NCBI GenBank assembly: GCA_024398055.1
Contig: CP073749.1
Span: 3,906,594-3,970,593, forward strand
Direction: 5' to 3'
Origin: a bacterium SCSIO 12741
GTDB taxonomy: Bacteria > Bacteroidota > Bacteroidia > Flavobacteriales_G > Salibacteraceae
Length of the DNA stretch: 64,000 nucleotides
In this document: in pieces, positions 46,079 to 54,701 of the stretch
How positions within the stretch are numbered: position 1 is the stretch's first letter
Layout of the letters: each line of letters begins with the position of its first letter
Made by a program: the position numbers and the translations under genes
The notes under the pieces: model-generated
Databases searched by the model: none
What the model was told of the DNA's origin: nothing
What the model saw: only the letters and a program-made list of their open reading frames with translations

Positions 46079-46198
46079 AGTTTAGGCCTGCGTCAGAATA
46101 CCAAAATAGGAAAAGAATTAATTGGAGACAAATTCTGCAAATCCAAGAACCTTTTTCAGCTTATCCAAAGTTGAGTCAATTAAGGGGATATTTATTAT

Positions 46199-46738
46199 TC
46201 AATCCTCTTCACCCCGCCGCCGAAACCCAACCCGCTTCAGCGGAGGTTCGGATTCAGCCTTTAGCAACTGCTCCAAATAAGTAAAAATCGTCTGGATCTC
46301 TTCTTGGTGATGCGAAAGTCCTCGCTCCAATTGCTCAAGTCTGAGCAGGGTGTCTTTATGCGTCAAAAGCAATTCCCTCATTTTGGTAAAGACCCTAATA
46401 ATCTGAATATTCACCTGAATAGCTACCGGACTTTTCAAAACCCCAGATAGCATCGCAACACCCTGTTCCGTAAAGGCAAGCGGAAGGTAACGCGTACCTC
46501 CCCAACTTGAGGTGCCAAATTGGCTCCTCAAGATCTCGAGTTCTTCAGTGGTGAGTTCAAACATAAAGTCCTCTGGAAATCTTTCCAGGTTTCGACGGAC
46601 TTGTCGTTTAAGGTATTTGGTTTCTACACCATACAGCTCAGCTAAATCGCGATCCAGCAAGACTTTTTGTCCACGGATAAGGTGAATTTTTCGAATGACA
46701 AGTTCTTCTGGAAGTGTGGAGTTGGTTGATTTTTCCAT
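46199..46738 (-). CDS. ORF6N domain-containing protein
   Basis: 179 residues. The ORF6N domain covers about 10-100: VIRKIHLIRGQKVLLDRDLAELYGVETKYLKRQVRRNLERFPEDFMFEL. The C-terminus is a coiled coil. ORF6N proteins occur in phage genomes as antirepressor-like DNA-binding factors and also as solo genes beside restriction systems in Bacteroidota. It lies 120 bases upstream of hsdR on the same strand and may act as its regulator. Confidence 0.85.
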   Translation of the reverse strand: MEKSTNSTLPEELVIRKIHLIRGQKVLLDRDLAELYGVETKYLKRQVRRNLERFPEDFMFELTTEELEILRSQFGTSSWGGTRYLPLAFTEQGVAMLSGVLKSPVAIQVNIQIIRVFTKMRELLLTHKDTLLRLEQLERGLSHHQEEIQTIFTYLEQLLKAESEPPLKRVGFRRRGEED

Positions 46739-46835
46739 GACGATGATAGTAAATGTTTGGTTAGTTTTAGGTTATTGGTTGAACTAAAATAGAGGATTTC
46801 GATGATTTAGGTTTCGATATACGGATAAGGGGCTC

Positions 46836-47498
46836 CTACCTCACACACCGAACAGTAAACCGTCTCACCTTCTTAGCCTTATCCCGAATATGAAAATCAT
46901 GCCCATGCTTTACATAGGTATGCTCATAGATATGTAAGTGCAAGGTGGAATCTGGAGCTTCGGGTTCCAGGATCCAAAAGGTGGCGGCTGGGTATTTGGC
47001 CAGTTTTCGATCGCTTTGGGCTTTGTGGCCTTGAATCCAGCCGGTGGATTGCAGCTGGAGGCCGGTGGAATCGTTAAACAGGTTTAGTCCGATGACGCGT
47101 TCCGAAGAGCGTAGACTTTCATGTTCGATATTTTCTGTTTCCAGCGTACTGTCTTCAATGCCCATGGCTGTTTGATAGAGGTCTACCGCGGCTTCCCAAT
47201 CCTGCCAGGTGGGGATGCGCCATCCGGGTGGACAAACGCTATCGAGGGTTTGGTAGGAGTAATAATTCGATTCACAGCGGTAGTGGTCCTTTTGGCCTTC
47301 GCACCAGGAGAGGCGGGTTTCGTAGCGTAGGTTGGATTGGAACCACCAGGTGTCACCGAGTTTTACAATGGGATAGATTTCGCTGTCTCTGGGGTCTATT
47401 ATCGTGTCCTGGGAAAAGATGGAGGTGGTGAAAAGGAGGGAGGTTAACAGGAGGAAAAAGGCTCTGGTGATGCTGGAAAAGGGAAGGCTTGAGTCCAT
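46836..47498 (-). CDS. Secreted FISUMP (Fibrobacter succinogenes major paralogous domain) protein
   Basis: 220 residues. Signal peptide ends SIFSQ. The domain pattern is DPRDSEIYPIVKLGDTWWFQSNLRYET, CPPGWRIPTWQDWE, GLQLQSTGW and a C-terminal VRCVR. This is the FISUMP domain, found in cell-surface proteins of fibrobacters and Bacteroidota. Two pairs of Cys may form disulfides. Function unknown. Confidence 0.85.
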   Translation of the reverse strand: MDSSLPFSSITRAFFLLLTSLLFTTSIFSQDTIIDPRDSEIYPIVKLGDTWWFQSNLRYETRLSWCEGQKDHYRCESNYYSYQTLDSVCPPGWRIPTWQDWEAAVDLYQTAMGIEDSTLETENIEHESLRSSERVIGLNLFNDSTGLQLQSTGWIQGHKAQSDRKLAKYPAATFWILEPEAPDSTLHLHIYEHTYVKHGHDFHIRDKAKKVRRFTVRCVR

Positions 47499-47600
47499 AA
47501 ATATTTTCGCGAATTATTGGAAAAAGTTAAGATTAAAAGTTCGAATCCTGAGGTTTCGTTTAATGGACATACCTCTTATCTATTTCAATAGGATCCGAAA

Positions 47601-47655
47601 AATACGCTTCAGAGCGTATTGTTTGAGCAGTATACTCTTTTTTCATTTGAGTATA
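47601..47655. other. Two adjacent hairpins upstream of a small secreted protein gene
   Basis: AATACGCT-TCAG-AGCGTATT (47601-47620, perfect) followed by TATACTC ... GAGTATA (47631-47655). They lie in the 266-base gap between divergent genes. Possible regulatory element. Confidence 0.35.
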
Positions 47656-47765
47656 GCTTAATTCAACAAAATCTTAGACCAGACGCTGCAGCAAAATGAT
47701 CGTTGGCTGGTCCCGAAGGCAGGGGCGGAACCTCTCCAAATTCATTCATTAATTCTTAATAAACT

Positions 47766-48155
47766 ATGAAAAGAATCACTTTGTTAGTGGCTATTATTAG
47801 CTTGAGTTTTTGCGGATTTGCGCAAAATCCACCGTCTACCATTGTCAATACCGGCAACGGTTTAATCTATCATCGCATTCAAACGGTTTCCGAATACCTG
47901 TCTTTAGGCGGATCAATTGTAAACGTTCCTCTCGATCCGGCTTGGGGAAAGAAGTCGAAGTCTGGAAGTACACTTAATTGTGGAAAAGGACAAGGATGCT
48001 GTTGGCACTCCGTAGTAGCTCCCGAACCCAACGATATTTTGGGGGAAATTACCTTGGTTGAACAATACGGAGATGACGGATCTTATATGCCGGAAACACC
48101 CGGATTATATGCTTATTACAATGCGCAGGTAGATGAAATATTGTTTCACCCTTAA
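47766..48155 (+). CDS. Small secreted protein, unknown
   Basis: 129 residues, signal peptide ending CGFAQ. Beta-prone, with CGKGQGCC near residues 72-79. No family recognised. Followed by a strong terminator at 48166. Confidence 0.68.
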   Translation: MKRITLLVAIISLSFCGFAQNPPSTIVNTGNGLIYHRIQTVSEYLSLGGSIVNVPLDPAWGKKSKSGSTLNCGKGQGCCWHSVVAPEPNDILGEITLVEQYGDDGSYMPETPGLYAYYNAQVDEILFHP

Positions 48156-48165
48156 AACGATAGTG

Positions 48166-48198
48166 AGGCAACCGTTTCCAGGAGCGGTTGCCTTTTTT
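48166..48198 (+). terminator. Intrinsic terminator
   Basis: GGCAACCG / CGGTTGCC 8-bp stem with a 10-base loop, then six Ts. Confidence 0.92.
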
Positions 48199-48207
48199 CT
48201 TTCGGTT

Positions 48208-49878
48208 ATGAATATTCGGTCGTTTGTTTGCTTGTTTGGAATATTGCTTCCCTTATTTCTGTTTTCTCAGGCCGTTCAATCTCCCTTTCGCACCGAGCAT
48301 CCACATGGAGCCAAACTGGATTCGATGGTTCGTACAGAGGTAGGTGGGGCTTTGGACGACAGCTATTTTATCATTACCTATCCCGTTGTTGGGGCTACAA
48401 CCAGCTGGGTACCTCAATTTGTTGAGACTTATCAATCGGTAAAAAAATTGGGCCGACAGGTTGTTCTCGTTCTTAACAATCAGGGTGGATTAAGGGCCCG
48501 GGATTTGCCTTTGTTTCTACAAGAAACCCTCCAACTAAACCAGGAAGAAATTAAAAAAATAACGGTAGTCTCTGATACCCAATTATACCATACCCTCAAT
48601 CAAAAAACGAACTTGGTCAGGTTGTTCTATTTCTACCGCAGGCATTTGTACTATAATGGCTCCACCAAATGGAATAAAACGAACCCCATATACTTTCCCC
48701 GGGAAAGAGTAGAAATAAACTTTGACCGAAAAACCGAGCTGTTGGACATCGATACGCTGCTGGTTCAGGCCAAGGATCCAGTATTTAAGTACCAGCCAAA
48801 TCAGTGGTTGCTGCTGACCAATACGCGAAACGAAATTGTACGGATCCATTCCATTTCGGGTAAGGCAGAGTTACTTTTAAATGTATCCAAACGGTACAGT
48901 GCTGCAGATTTATACTGCACCTTTTTTGCCCGCAACGATTCTTCAAAATGCCGTTACGCCCAGGAATATGAGCCCAAAGTACGTGCCACCGGAAGAAAAA
49001 TCGTTCGGGTATCGTCGGTTCATCCCTTGGGAAAGGATACCCTGATGTTTACCCTCCAACTCGAGGTAATGGAGGTCAACGAGGAGGTATTTGCCTTCAA
49101 AAATGATCAAGGAGACTCCACCCTTATTAATAAGGGGCAGTCAGTATTGACTCCCTATTCCTTGCTTGGTTTTTACGACCTGAAAACGGGTGCCATATCA
49201 TTTAGAAAAGTAGAGGAAGTGTCTCCTCAAGGGCAAAGGGAGCATTATACCATGTTGGAAAACGGATTGCGAGTAGAGCAAAACCGAATCTATACGTCCA
49301 GCTTAGTTTACACGCCTGATTCCACCTTGCTCCATTTGACCCAGATCGATTTGACTGATTCGTCAGCCCAGGTGGTAGGCTACCGCGAACCGGCCTCCAT
49401 CCAATCCGCCAAGTTCGATTTGTTTTATAACCAAACCTTTTTCGTAAACTATTCTTCCCAAAGCTTAGTCATTCTAAATTGTGAGCCCGATCTCTATTTG
49501 GAGGGGCAGAATGAAATTCAATCTCGTTTTTTTGGTGACGGACACAAGCCTTACGCCCAGGAGAGTATTCCGTCTTATTTAGAAGACACGTTGACAGCCA
49601 AGATCAATTTTCTAATTCACGATGTTAGCCCTATTATAGACGGGAAATTCTTGGCGGCCTACATCAAATACCAAGGTAGACCGCTGCTCGAAATAAAAAA
49701 CAGGATGCTAAAAACAGTGGACGTCATTGACTTGAGTTACCTGCCGCCATTCGCCAATTACAATGCAGATCCCTTCCGCAACGATATGCAAATTGCCAAC
49801 GATCGGCTTGTATTTAAGATGATTGAAGGGGATGAGATGTATTGGTATGAATACAAACTTTCCTTGAAGGCCTATTAA
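48208..49878 (+). CDS. Large secreted protein, unknown
   Basis: About 556 residues from ATG 48208, chosen since it opens a signal peptide (ending LFLFSQ) and lies just beyond the terminator; the longer frame from 48133 would run through the terminator and the previous gene's end. Many beta-prone stretches rich in Tyr, Asn and Leu throughout, no CxxC or lipobox. No family recognised and no T9SS tail is obvious. Confidence 0.7.
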   Translation: MNIRSFVCLFGILLPLFLFSQAVQSPFRTEHPHGAKLDSMVRTEVGGALDDSYFIITYPVVGATTSWVPQFVETYQSVKKLGRQVVLVLNNQGGLRARDLPLFLQETLQLNQEEIKKITVVSDTQLYHTLNQKTNLVRLFYFYRRHLYYNGSTKWNKTNPIYFPRERVEINFDRKTELLDIDTLLVQAKDPVFKYQPNQWLLLTNTRNEIVRIHSISGKAELLLNVSKRYSAADLYCTFFARNDSSKCRYAQEYEPKVRATGRKIVRVSSVHPLGKDTLMFTLQLEVMEVNEEVFAFKNDQGDSTLINKGQSVLTPYSLLGFYDLKTGAISFRKVEEVSPQGQREHYTMLENGLRVEQNRIYTSSLVYTPDSTLLHLTQIDLTDSSAQVVGYREPASIQSAKFDLFYNQTFFVNYSSQSLVILNCEPDLYLEGQNEIQSRFFGDGHKPYAQESIPSYLEDTLTAKINFLIHDVSPIIDGKFLAAYIKYQGRPLLEIKNRMLKTVDVIDLSYLPPFANYNADPFRNDMQIANDRLVFKMIEGDEMYWYEYKLSLKAY

Positions 49879-49977
49879 GGATGACTATGAGGGTAGGGGA
49901 AGCGCTTTCATTACTCGGTGTGATAAAATCTCAAGTTTCCCTAATTTAGTTTTCGGAATAACCCCAAACCACCATTC

Positions 49978-51684
49978 ATGAAAACAACTCTTTTTTTTAT
50001 CGCGACTATGATAGCCGCCTCTTCGCAATTGTCGGCTCAATCCCTCGTGTGGGCCAAATCCATTGGAGGTTCGTTCATTGATCAGGGAAATGCGATAGCT
50101 ACCGATCCGTCTGGAAACGTATATACCACGGGTGTTTTTCACCATTCCGTAGATTTCGATCCGGGGTCTGGAACTACGCCCCTTCATTCCTCGGGTAACC
50201 GCGATGTGTTTGTACAGAAAATGACCTCTTCGGGTAAAATGCTTTGGGCACACTCATTTGGCGGTAGTGGAAATGATGTGGGACAGTCAATTGCTGCAGA
50301 TGCCGTGGGTAGTGTGTATACCAAAGGCTATTTCAACGGTACGGTGGATTTTGACCCTGGGCCTGGAAACGAAAGCATCACATCCACAGCCTTTTTTGGA
50401 GATGAGATTTTTATTCATAAGATGGATGCCTCCGGAAACTTCGATTGGGTGAAAACGATTGAAGCCAGTTCGTCGGGTTCCCATTCTTTGGTGGTGGATG
50501 CCTCTGGAAATGTCTATATCACCGGGCATTTTAGAAGGGAAATAGATTTTGATCCCGGACCTGGAACGGTATTGATTGACCCGGGGAGTAGTCGGGATGC
50601 CTTTGTGCTTAAGCTGGATATTTCGGGCGATTTTCTTTGGGTAAAAACCTGGGGTGGAAGTTCTTCGGTGGAAGGGTTGGCCCTGGATGTGGATGGTCAG
50701 GGAAATGTGTACACCACGGGATACTTTAAAGGCACTGCCGATTTTGATCCTGGTGCCGGATCAGCGCAACTAACAGCCGCTGGTCACGATGATGTATTCG
50801 TCCAGAAATTAGATGCCTCAGGTAACTTCATTTGGGCCAAGGCCTTTGGAGGTAGTAAAGCAGATCGCGGAGTATCTATAAGTGTAAACGCTTCGGGAGA
50901 GGTGTATACCACAGGTTATTTCTACGATACCGCCGATTTTGATCCAGGATCGGGGACAAGCAGTTTTACTTCTAAGGGATTGGATGATGTTTATATCCAT
51001 AAAATGGATGCCAGCGGAAATTTCGTCTGGGTGAAAATCTTCGGCGGACCGAGCAACGATAGTGGTTTGGCCATTGAGGTGGATGATGTAGGAAACGTGA
51101 TTACTACCGGATACACTTTTGGAGCCGTAGATTTCGATCCGGGTGCAGAAGTAGTTAGCCCGCCTTCCTTTGGAAATCGTGATGCTTTTGTCCACAAGCT
51201 GGACGCCTCAGGGAATTTTGTTTGGGTGCAGAGTTTTGGAAACAAAGACGATGATCAGGGTGAAGGAATCGCTATCAATCCCACAGGATACTTGTATTCC
51301 ACGGGCCATTTCAAAAGAACGGTTGATGTGGATATGGGACCTGGAATTGTAGAGCTTACTTCTGAAGGGTACGATGATATTTTCATCCAGAAGATGAATC
51401 TCAATTCGGGCAGTTCAACGAATTCTTTGGAGGATTTTGAGGGACGTGGAATCAGGCTAAAGGCTTACCCGAACCCAACAGAAGGGAAGATTAGACTTAC
51501 TTTTAATCAAACCATTGATCAGCTGGTGTTGGTGCTCCGGGATATTCATGGTTTGGAGATGGTACGTCAGTATCACGAACACGCGTCCGAACTCGATTTG
51601 GAATTTGAAGGGGATTGCGGATTGTACTTTTTAACCGTTCAACTCCCTGAAGGTCAAAAAACTCTGAAGTTGATTAAGCAGTAA
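49978..51684 (+). CDS. Secreted SBBP-repeat beta-propeller protein with T9SS tail
   Basis: 568 residues. Signal peptide ends LSAQ. Seven repeats of about 50-65 residues each carry WxKxF/xGGS, (V/A)DxxGNVYTTGYF and (V/A)DFDPG; the seventh is diverged (VDVDMGP). This is the SBBP (seven-bladed propeller) family. The C-terminus is a T9SS sorting domain starting KAYPNPTEGK. Predicted cell-surface or secreted. A 100-base gap separates it from the upstream gene. Confidence 0.85.
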   Translation: MKTTLFFIATMIAASSQLSAQSLVWAKSIGGSFIDQGNAIATDPSGNVYTTGVFHHSVDFDPGSGTTPLHSSGNRDVFVQKMTSSGKMLWAHSFGGSGNDVGQSIAADAVGSVYTKGYFNGTVDFDPGPGNESITSTAFFGDEIFIHKMDASGNFDWVKTIEASSSGSHSLVVDASGNVYITGHFRREIDFDPGPGTVLIDPGSSRDAFVLKLDISGDFLWVKTWGGSSSVEGLALDVDGQGNVYTTGYFKGTADFDPGAGSAQLTAAGHDDVFVQKLDASGNFIWAKAFGGSKADRGVSISVNASGEVYTTGYFYDTADFDPGSGTSSFTSKGLDDVYIHKMDASGNFVWVKIFGGPSNDSGLAIEVDDVGNVITTGYTFGAVDFDPGAEVVSPPSFGNRDAFVHKLDASGNFVWVQSFGNKDDDQGEGIAINPTGYLYSTGHFKRTVDVDMGPGIVELTSEGYDDIFIQKMNLNSGSSTNSLEDFEGRGIRLKAYPNPTEGKIRLTFNQTIDQLVLVLRDIHGLEMVRQYHEHASELDLEFEGDCGLYFLTVQLPEGQKTLKLIKQ

Positions 51685-51691
51685 GGTTATT

Positions 51692-52297
51692 ATGAAAAGG
51701 TTCTTCATTCTTTTGGTTGCGATTGTTACAGGTTTTGCCTTCTGGTCCTTCCTCCCCAAACAAAAGCCACATGAAGTGCTGTCGTATGTGCAGCATGGCA
51801 AGGAAACGGTGATTGCCGAGAATCAATCCGAGATATTGATCGATCGGGAAGATTTTGGGCTACGCTTTTTCTCCAAGCGCTATAATTCAGTTAACAAGGA
51901 GTATTATTCCGTTCAGATTGCCGCATTTCGGAATAAGGATAGCTGGGAATTGATTCAGGAAGGGCAGAAGCTTAATGAGACCGCTTGCTTTGGTCGAGGC
52001 ATGGGAATGGCGGCTGGTCAAGCGGGATATGAAGCGCTATTCATTCGAAAAAATGGGCATCACTATTTGTTTTACGAAGACGGTGAATCCGGCAGAGTGG
52101 AGCTTTTGGAAGAAAGAGGGGAATACCTCAAGCTGGAGTTTCAGATCTCCCAGTTTTCCTACAACGGAAAGACGGTAGCGGTAGGGCAGTCCAAGTATCC
52201 CGAGATCTATTTGGCCATTCTCACCAATCGAAATCTGAACGACAAGATTGACAAAGGTGAGTTGCGGAAACTGAAGGTGCGGTTTAAAAATGGGTAA
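51692..52297 (+). CDS. Hypothetical membrane-anchored or secreted protein
   Basis: 201 residues with one N-terminal hydrophobic helix (about 4-20) and no cleavage site I trust, so possibly anchored in the inner membrane. The rest is alpha/beta with charged stretches. No family recognised. It starts 7 bases after the SBBP gene and shares its transcript. Confidence 0.65.
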   Translation: MKRFFILLVAIVTGFAFWSFLPKQKPHEVLSYVQHGKETVIAENQSEILIDREDFGLRFFSKRYNSVNKEYYSVQIAAFRNKDSWELIQEGQKLNETACFGRGMGMAAGQAGYEALFIRKNGHHYLFYEDGESGRVELLEERGEYLKLEFQISQFSYNGKTVAVGQSKYPEIYLAILTNRNLNDKIDKGELRKLKVRFKNG

Positions 52298-52298
52298 A

Positions 52299-52330
52299 AA
52301 AAGCAACTCCCACCTCTAAGAGTTGCTTTT
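52299..52330. terminator. Bidirectional terminator
   Basis: AAGCAACTC and GAGTTGCTT (9-bp stem, 10-base loop), with A and T runs on both sides. It ends the previous + gene and the following - gene. Confidence 0.85.
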
Positions 52331-52337
52331 CTTAAAA

Positions 52338-52763
52338 CTATTGTCCCGGTTCGGGATCGCAGGGTGGTCCGGCTTTTACCCAACCCGTAGGAGTGACGGT
52401 CACGGTTATAGTCTTGGTTAATTGATCCACCACTACATTAACAATGTATTCGTTGCATCCGCAATACCCCGTAAAGGTGTAACTGGCGGGACCATTGGAA
52501 AAATCATCGATTCCGTAAGAACCATCAAAACGATAAAAACGGACGTAACCCGCAGTAGCTGCTGAAACGGGTAAATCAATGGTTGATTCTGATGACGTTG
52601 GGTAGGCCGAAATGTATTCGTTAGAAGCATTGTTAACAAACATGATCGACCATTCGCAATCGTCCAAATGGGGCCCGTTCCACTGTATGGTCCAGGCATC
52701 GGTTTGTGCCATGATTCCTGTGGGAAGCAAGACCATGATTAATAAATATAAATATGATTTCAT
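52338..52763 (-). CDS. Small secreted protein, unknown
   Basis: 141 residues, signal peptide ending GIMAQ. Beta-rich, Ser/Thr/Tyr/Gly-rich domain with CGC (about 100-102) and a CDPEPGQ end. No family recognised. A 170-base gap separates it from the putAbiC gene. Confidence 0.65.
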   Translation of the reverse strand: MKSYLYLLIMVLLPTGIMAQTDAWTIQWNGPHLDDCEWSIMFVNNASNEYISAYPTSSESTIDLPVSAATAGYVRFYRFDGSYGIDDFSNGPASYTFTGYCGCNEYIVNVVVDQLTKTITVTVTPTGWVKAGPPCDPEPGQ

Positions 52764-52935
52764 ATTAAAAGGATTAATTGATGCCTACTCGGTTAAAGGT
52801 TTTTCGGCTGTCACCTTCTGTAAAGGTCAATATTGGATAAGGACAAACCAACACCAACTTTGAAAGTGGTAGCCAATAGCTTGAAAGTGTATGCTTAGGG
52901 TTTGAAAGTGGTTGAATGAGGATTTTCGTACAGGA

Positions 52936-53832
52936 TTAGTCGCTTTTTCCCAAGGCCCGTTTGGTGTAGTTTGACTCAAATCCTTCGGCATGCAACTCTT
53001 CCAGAGGCATGTTTTTAAGGAGCGAGTAGCGATCCATTAGGGGCTTGAACTTTTCCCTTCCGTTTTCGGATAAACCATTGTAAAAGAGCCAGAGCAATTC
53101 ATAGTCGGAAAGTAGTGCTCTAACCATGGAAGTGTAGTGGTAGCGGATTTTGAAATTGGCGACCCAAAGTTTTTTGCTTTCCGTGTGGGTAGGAGGATCT
53201 GCGGTAATATTCAAATCTTGTTTGGAAACGAATTCGGTTTCATCAATGAATTTGATGATTCGGTAAAGAGTGCGGAAGTAGTGGCCGAAATCGCCTTTTA
53301 CCACGGTATAATATTCAAGATAAATTTCATTGAATCTCTCATTCGATTTTAGGTTGCCGACCAGCAATTTATAGTGATGTTTGAATACATCCCTTCCATT
53401 TATGGCGACATGTTTCCTATCAGCATGATTGAAAAGGTTTATTTCGAGTTTGTTTTCATCTAAATCTTTTACAATCTCCTGATGTACACTAAGCATTTGA
53501 AAGAAGGTGTTTTCGAATCGCTGCATTCGCAATGTTTTACTTTGATCCTCAAATACTTGTCGAGTTAGTTTTAGCTCTTTTCGGGTAAGCTGAAGTTCTT
53601 CCTGCTGATTCTTCAGTTCCAGCCGTTGCAGGAGTATGGTTAGGATAATCCCGGCCAGAGCCAATCCGGAATACAGCGCATTTATGGAGCCAAAGAGGTC
53701 GCCAAAAGTTCCTCTGCTAATAACGGTATATTCAATGATAAAGGGGGTGAGTACCCAGGTCAGGGTAATGAGCAATACAGACCATTTGGCCACACGGTAA
53801 ATTCCAGCTTCTTCGTTCAGGTCAAATTTCAC
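52936..53832 (-). CDS. Putative phage abortive-infection protein (putAbiC-like)
   Basis: 298 residues. Two membrane helices near the N-terminus (about 16-36 and 50-68), a coiled coil (about 68-105), then a helical region with FENTFFQMLSVHQEIV, YRIIKFIDETEF and YHYTSMVRALLSDYELLWLFYNGLSENGREKFKPLMDRYSLLKNM. This matches the putAbiC family as I recall it. Members are named for abortive infection of phage, but activity here is untested. Lone gene. Confidence 0.78.
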   Translation of the reverse strand: MKFDLNEEAGIYRVAKWSVLLITLTWVLTPFIIEYTVISRGTFGDLFGSINALYSGLALAGIILTILLQRLELKNQQEELQLTRKELKLTRQVFEDQSKTLRMQRFENTFFQMLSVHQEIVKDLDENKLEINLFNHADRKHVAINGRDVFKHHYKLLVGNLKSNERFNEIYLEYYTVVKGDFGHYFRTLYRIIKFIDETEFVSKQDLNITADPPTHTESKKLWVANFKIRYHYTSMVRALLSDYELLWLFYNGLSENGREKFKPLMDRYSLLKNMPLEELHAEGFESNYTKRALGKSD

Positions 53833-53935
53833 AGCTAAATGTTTAAGGTAAAGCTGAAAATTAAGCTTTTATGAAGAACAGTGGAACCTTAGTTCTTAGA
53901 CATAGTAACGAGTGAGGCAGTAATTTTTGAAATCG

Positions 53936-53977
53936 ATTGAATCTTAAATCTTAAGGTTAAATCTTAAATCTTTAAGT
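53936..53977. repeat. AT-rich short direct repeats
   Basis: TTAAATCTTAAATC occurs twice (about 53943 and 53957), with related units around it. Located between the divergent ends of putAbiC and the frameshifted lipoprotein gene. No function known. Confidence 0.5.
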
Positions 53978-54061
53978 GATACTCAAGGCACCCGCATCAT
54001 GGATGTTATTCTTCAAACTCCTGAAAATTTAACTTGATCATTTAAAATTCACGAGCTTCGC

Positions 54062-54669
54062 TCATTCATTTTCCTCCACAAACGCTTTTCCACGCTCAAT
54101 ACTTGAAGAAATCGTTGCTCTGGGAGTCAGGTGGTATTTTTTCTCAAACTTTTGGCAAGCTTCGTAGCTTTTGGTTTCTGAGGTGACGATTTTATCAATC
54201 AGATCCACGAGATTATCAAATACTCGGGTCGAGTCTTCAGTGGATTGCTCCTTGTGCATGTACATTTTCTCCCAATAGCTTGGAAGCATAAATTCCTGTT
54301 CCATACGAATTTGCTCCAAGGTTACTGCCTTGATGGGGATTTCCGGATCAAACTCGGGCATGTCGAGTAAAGTGGCTTCTAGCTCTTTTTTCTTTTTGAG
54401 TTCGGCTTCAATTTTTTCTTTCATCTGCTGTTGCACTTCCATCGGAGGAGGATCATCGGGCATGATGAGGGTGGAATAGGATACCGTGATCAAATTAAAC
54501 GATTCGGCCGATTCTCCCGTATTTCATGAATCTGACTGTAGTATTCCTCAGCGGCTTGTTTCTGTTCTTCGGAGGGACCAGATTGGCAGGAAGAGAAAAG
54601 GGTAAGTACAAGCACAAGTACCAAGCTTAGCTGAGCGTTTAAGTGCGTGGTAAGTTTTGTTGAAATCAT
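54062..54669 (-). CDS. Lipoprotein of unknown function, frameshifted
   Basis: Two frames read as one protein of about 202 residues. The N-terminal frame (54669 down to 54490) starts MISTKLTTHLNAQ and has a lipobox ending at Cys28 (LFSSC), then stops. The C-terminal frame gives a Glu/Lys-rich domain that continues from GESAESFNL. One extra G at 54516-54518 joins them (EIRGES). The mature part is acidic with many Met, Glu and Lys, probably helical. No family recognised. Confidence 0.72.
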
Positions 54670-54701
54670 ATTGTTGGTTTTTAAAGGGAATTAAATGAGT
54701 A

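Noticed and set aside
46487-46517. Partial match to the REP arms (CGCGTACCT and AGGTGCC)
   Set aside because: It lies inside the ORF6N coding sequence, lacks the GCGCG-TTTAAA-CGCG core, and is explained by the codons.
35995-46738. Island considered as a prophage or integrative element
   Set aside because: No integrase, att repeats, structural phage genes or tRNA junction was seen at its edges; ORF6N alone is not enough.
50818-51195. Minus-strand open frame within the SBBP gene
   Set aside because: It is an artefact of the repeated codons of the sense gene.
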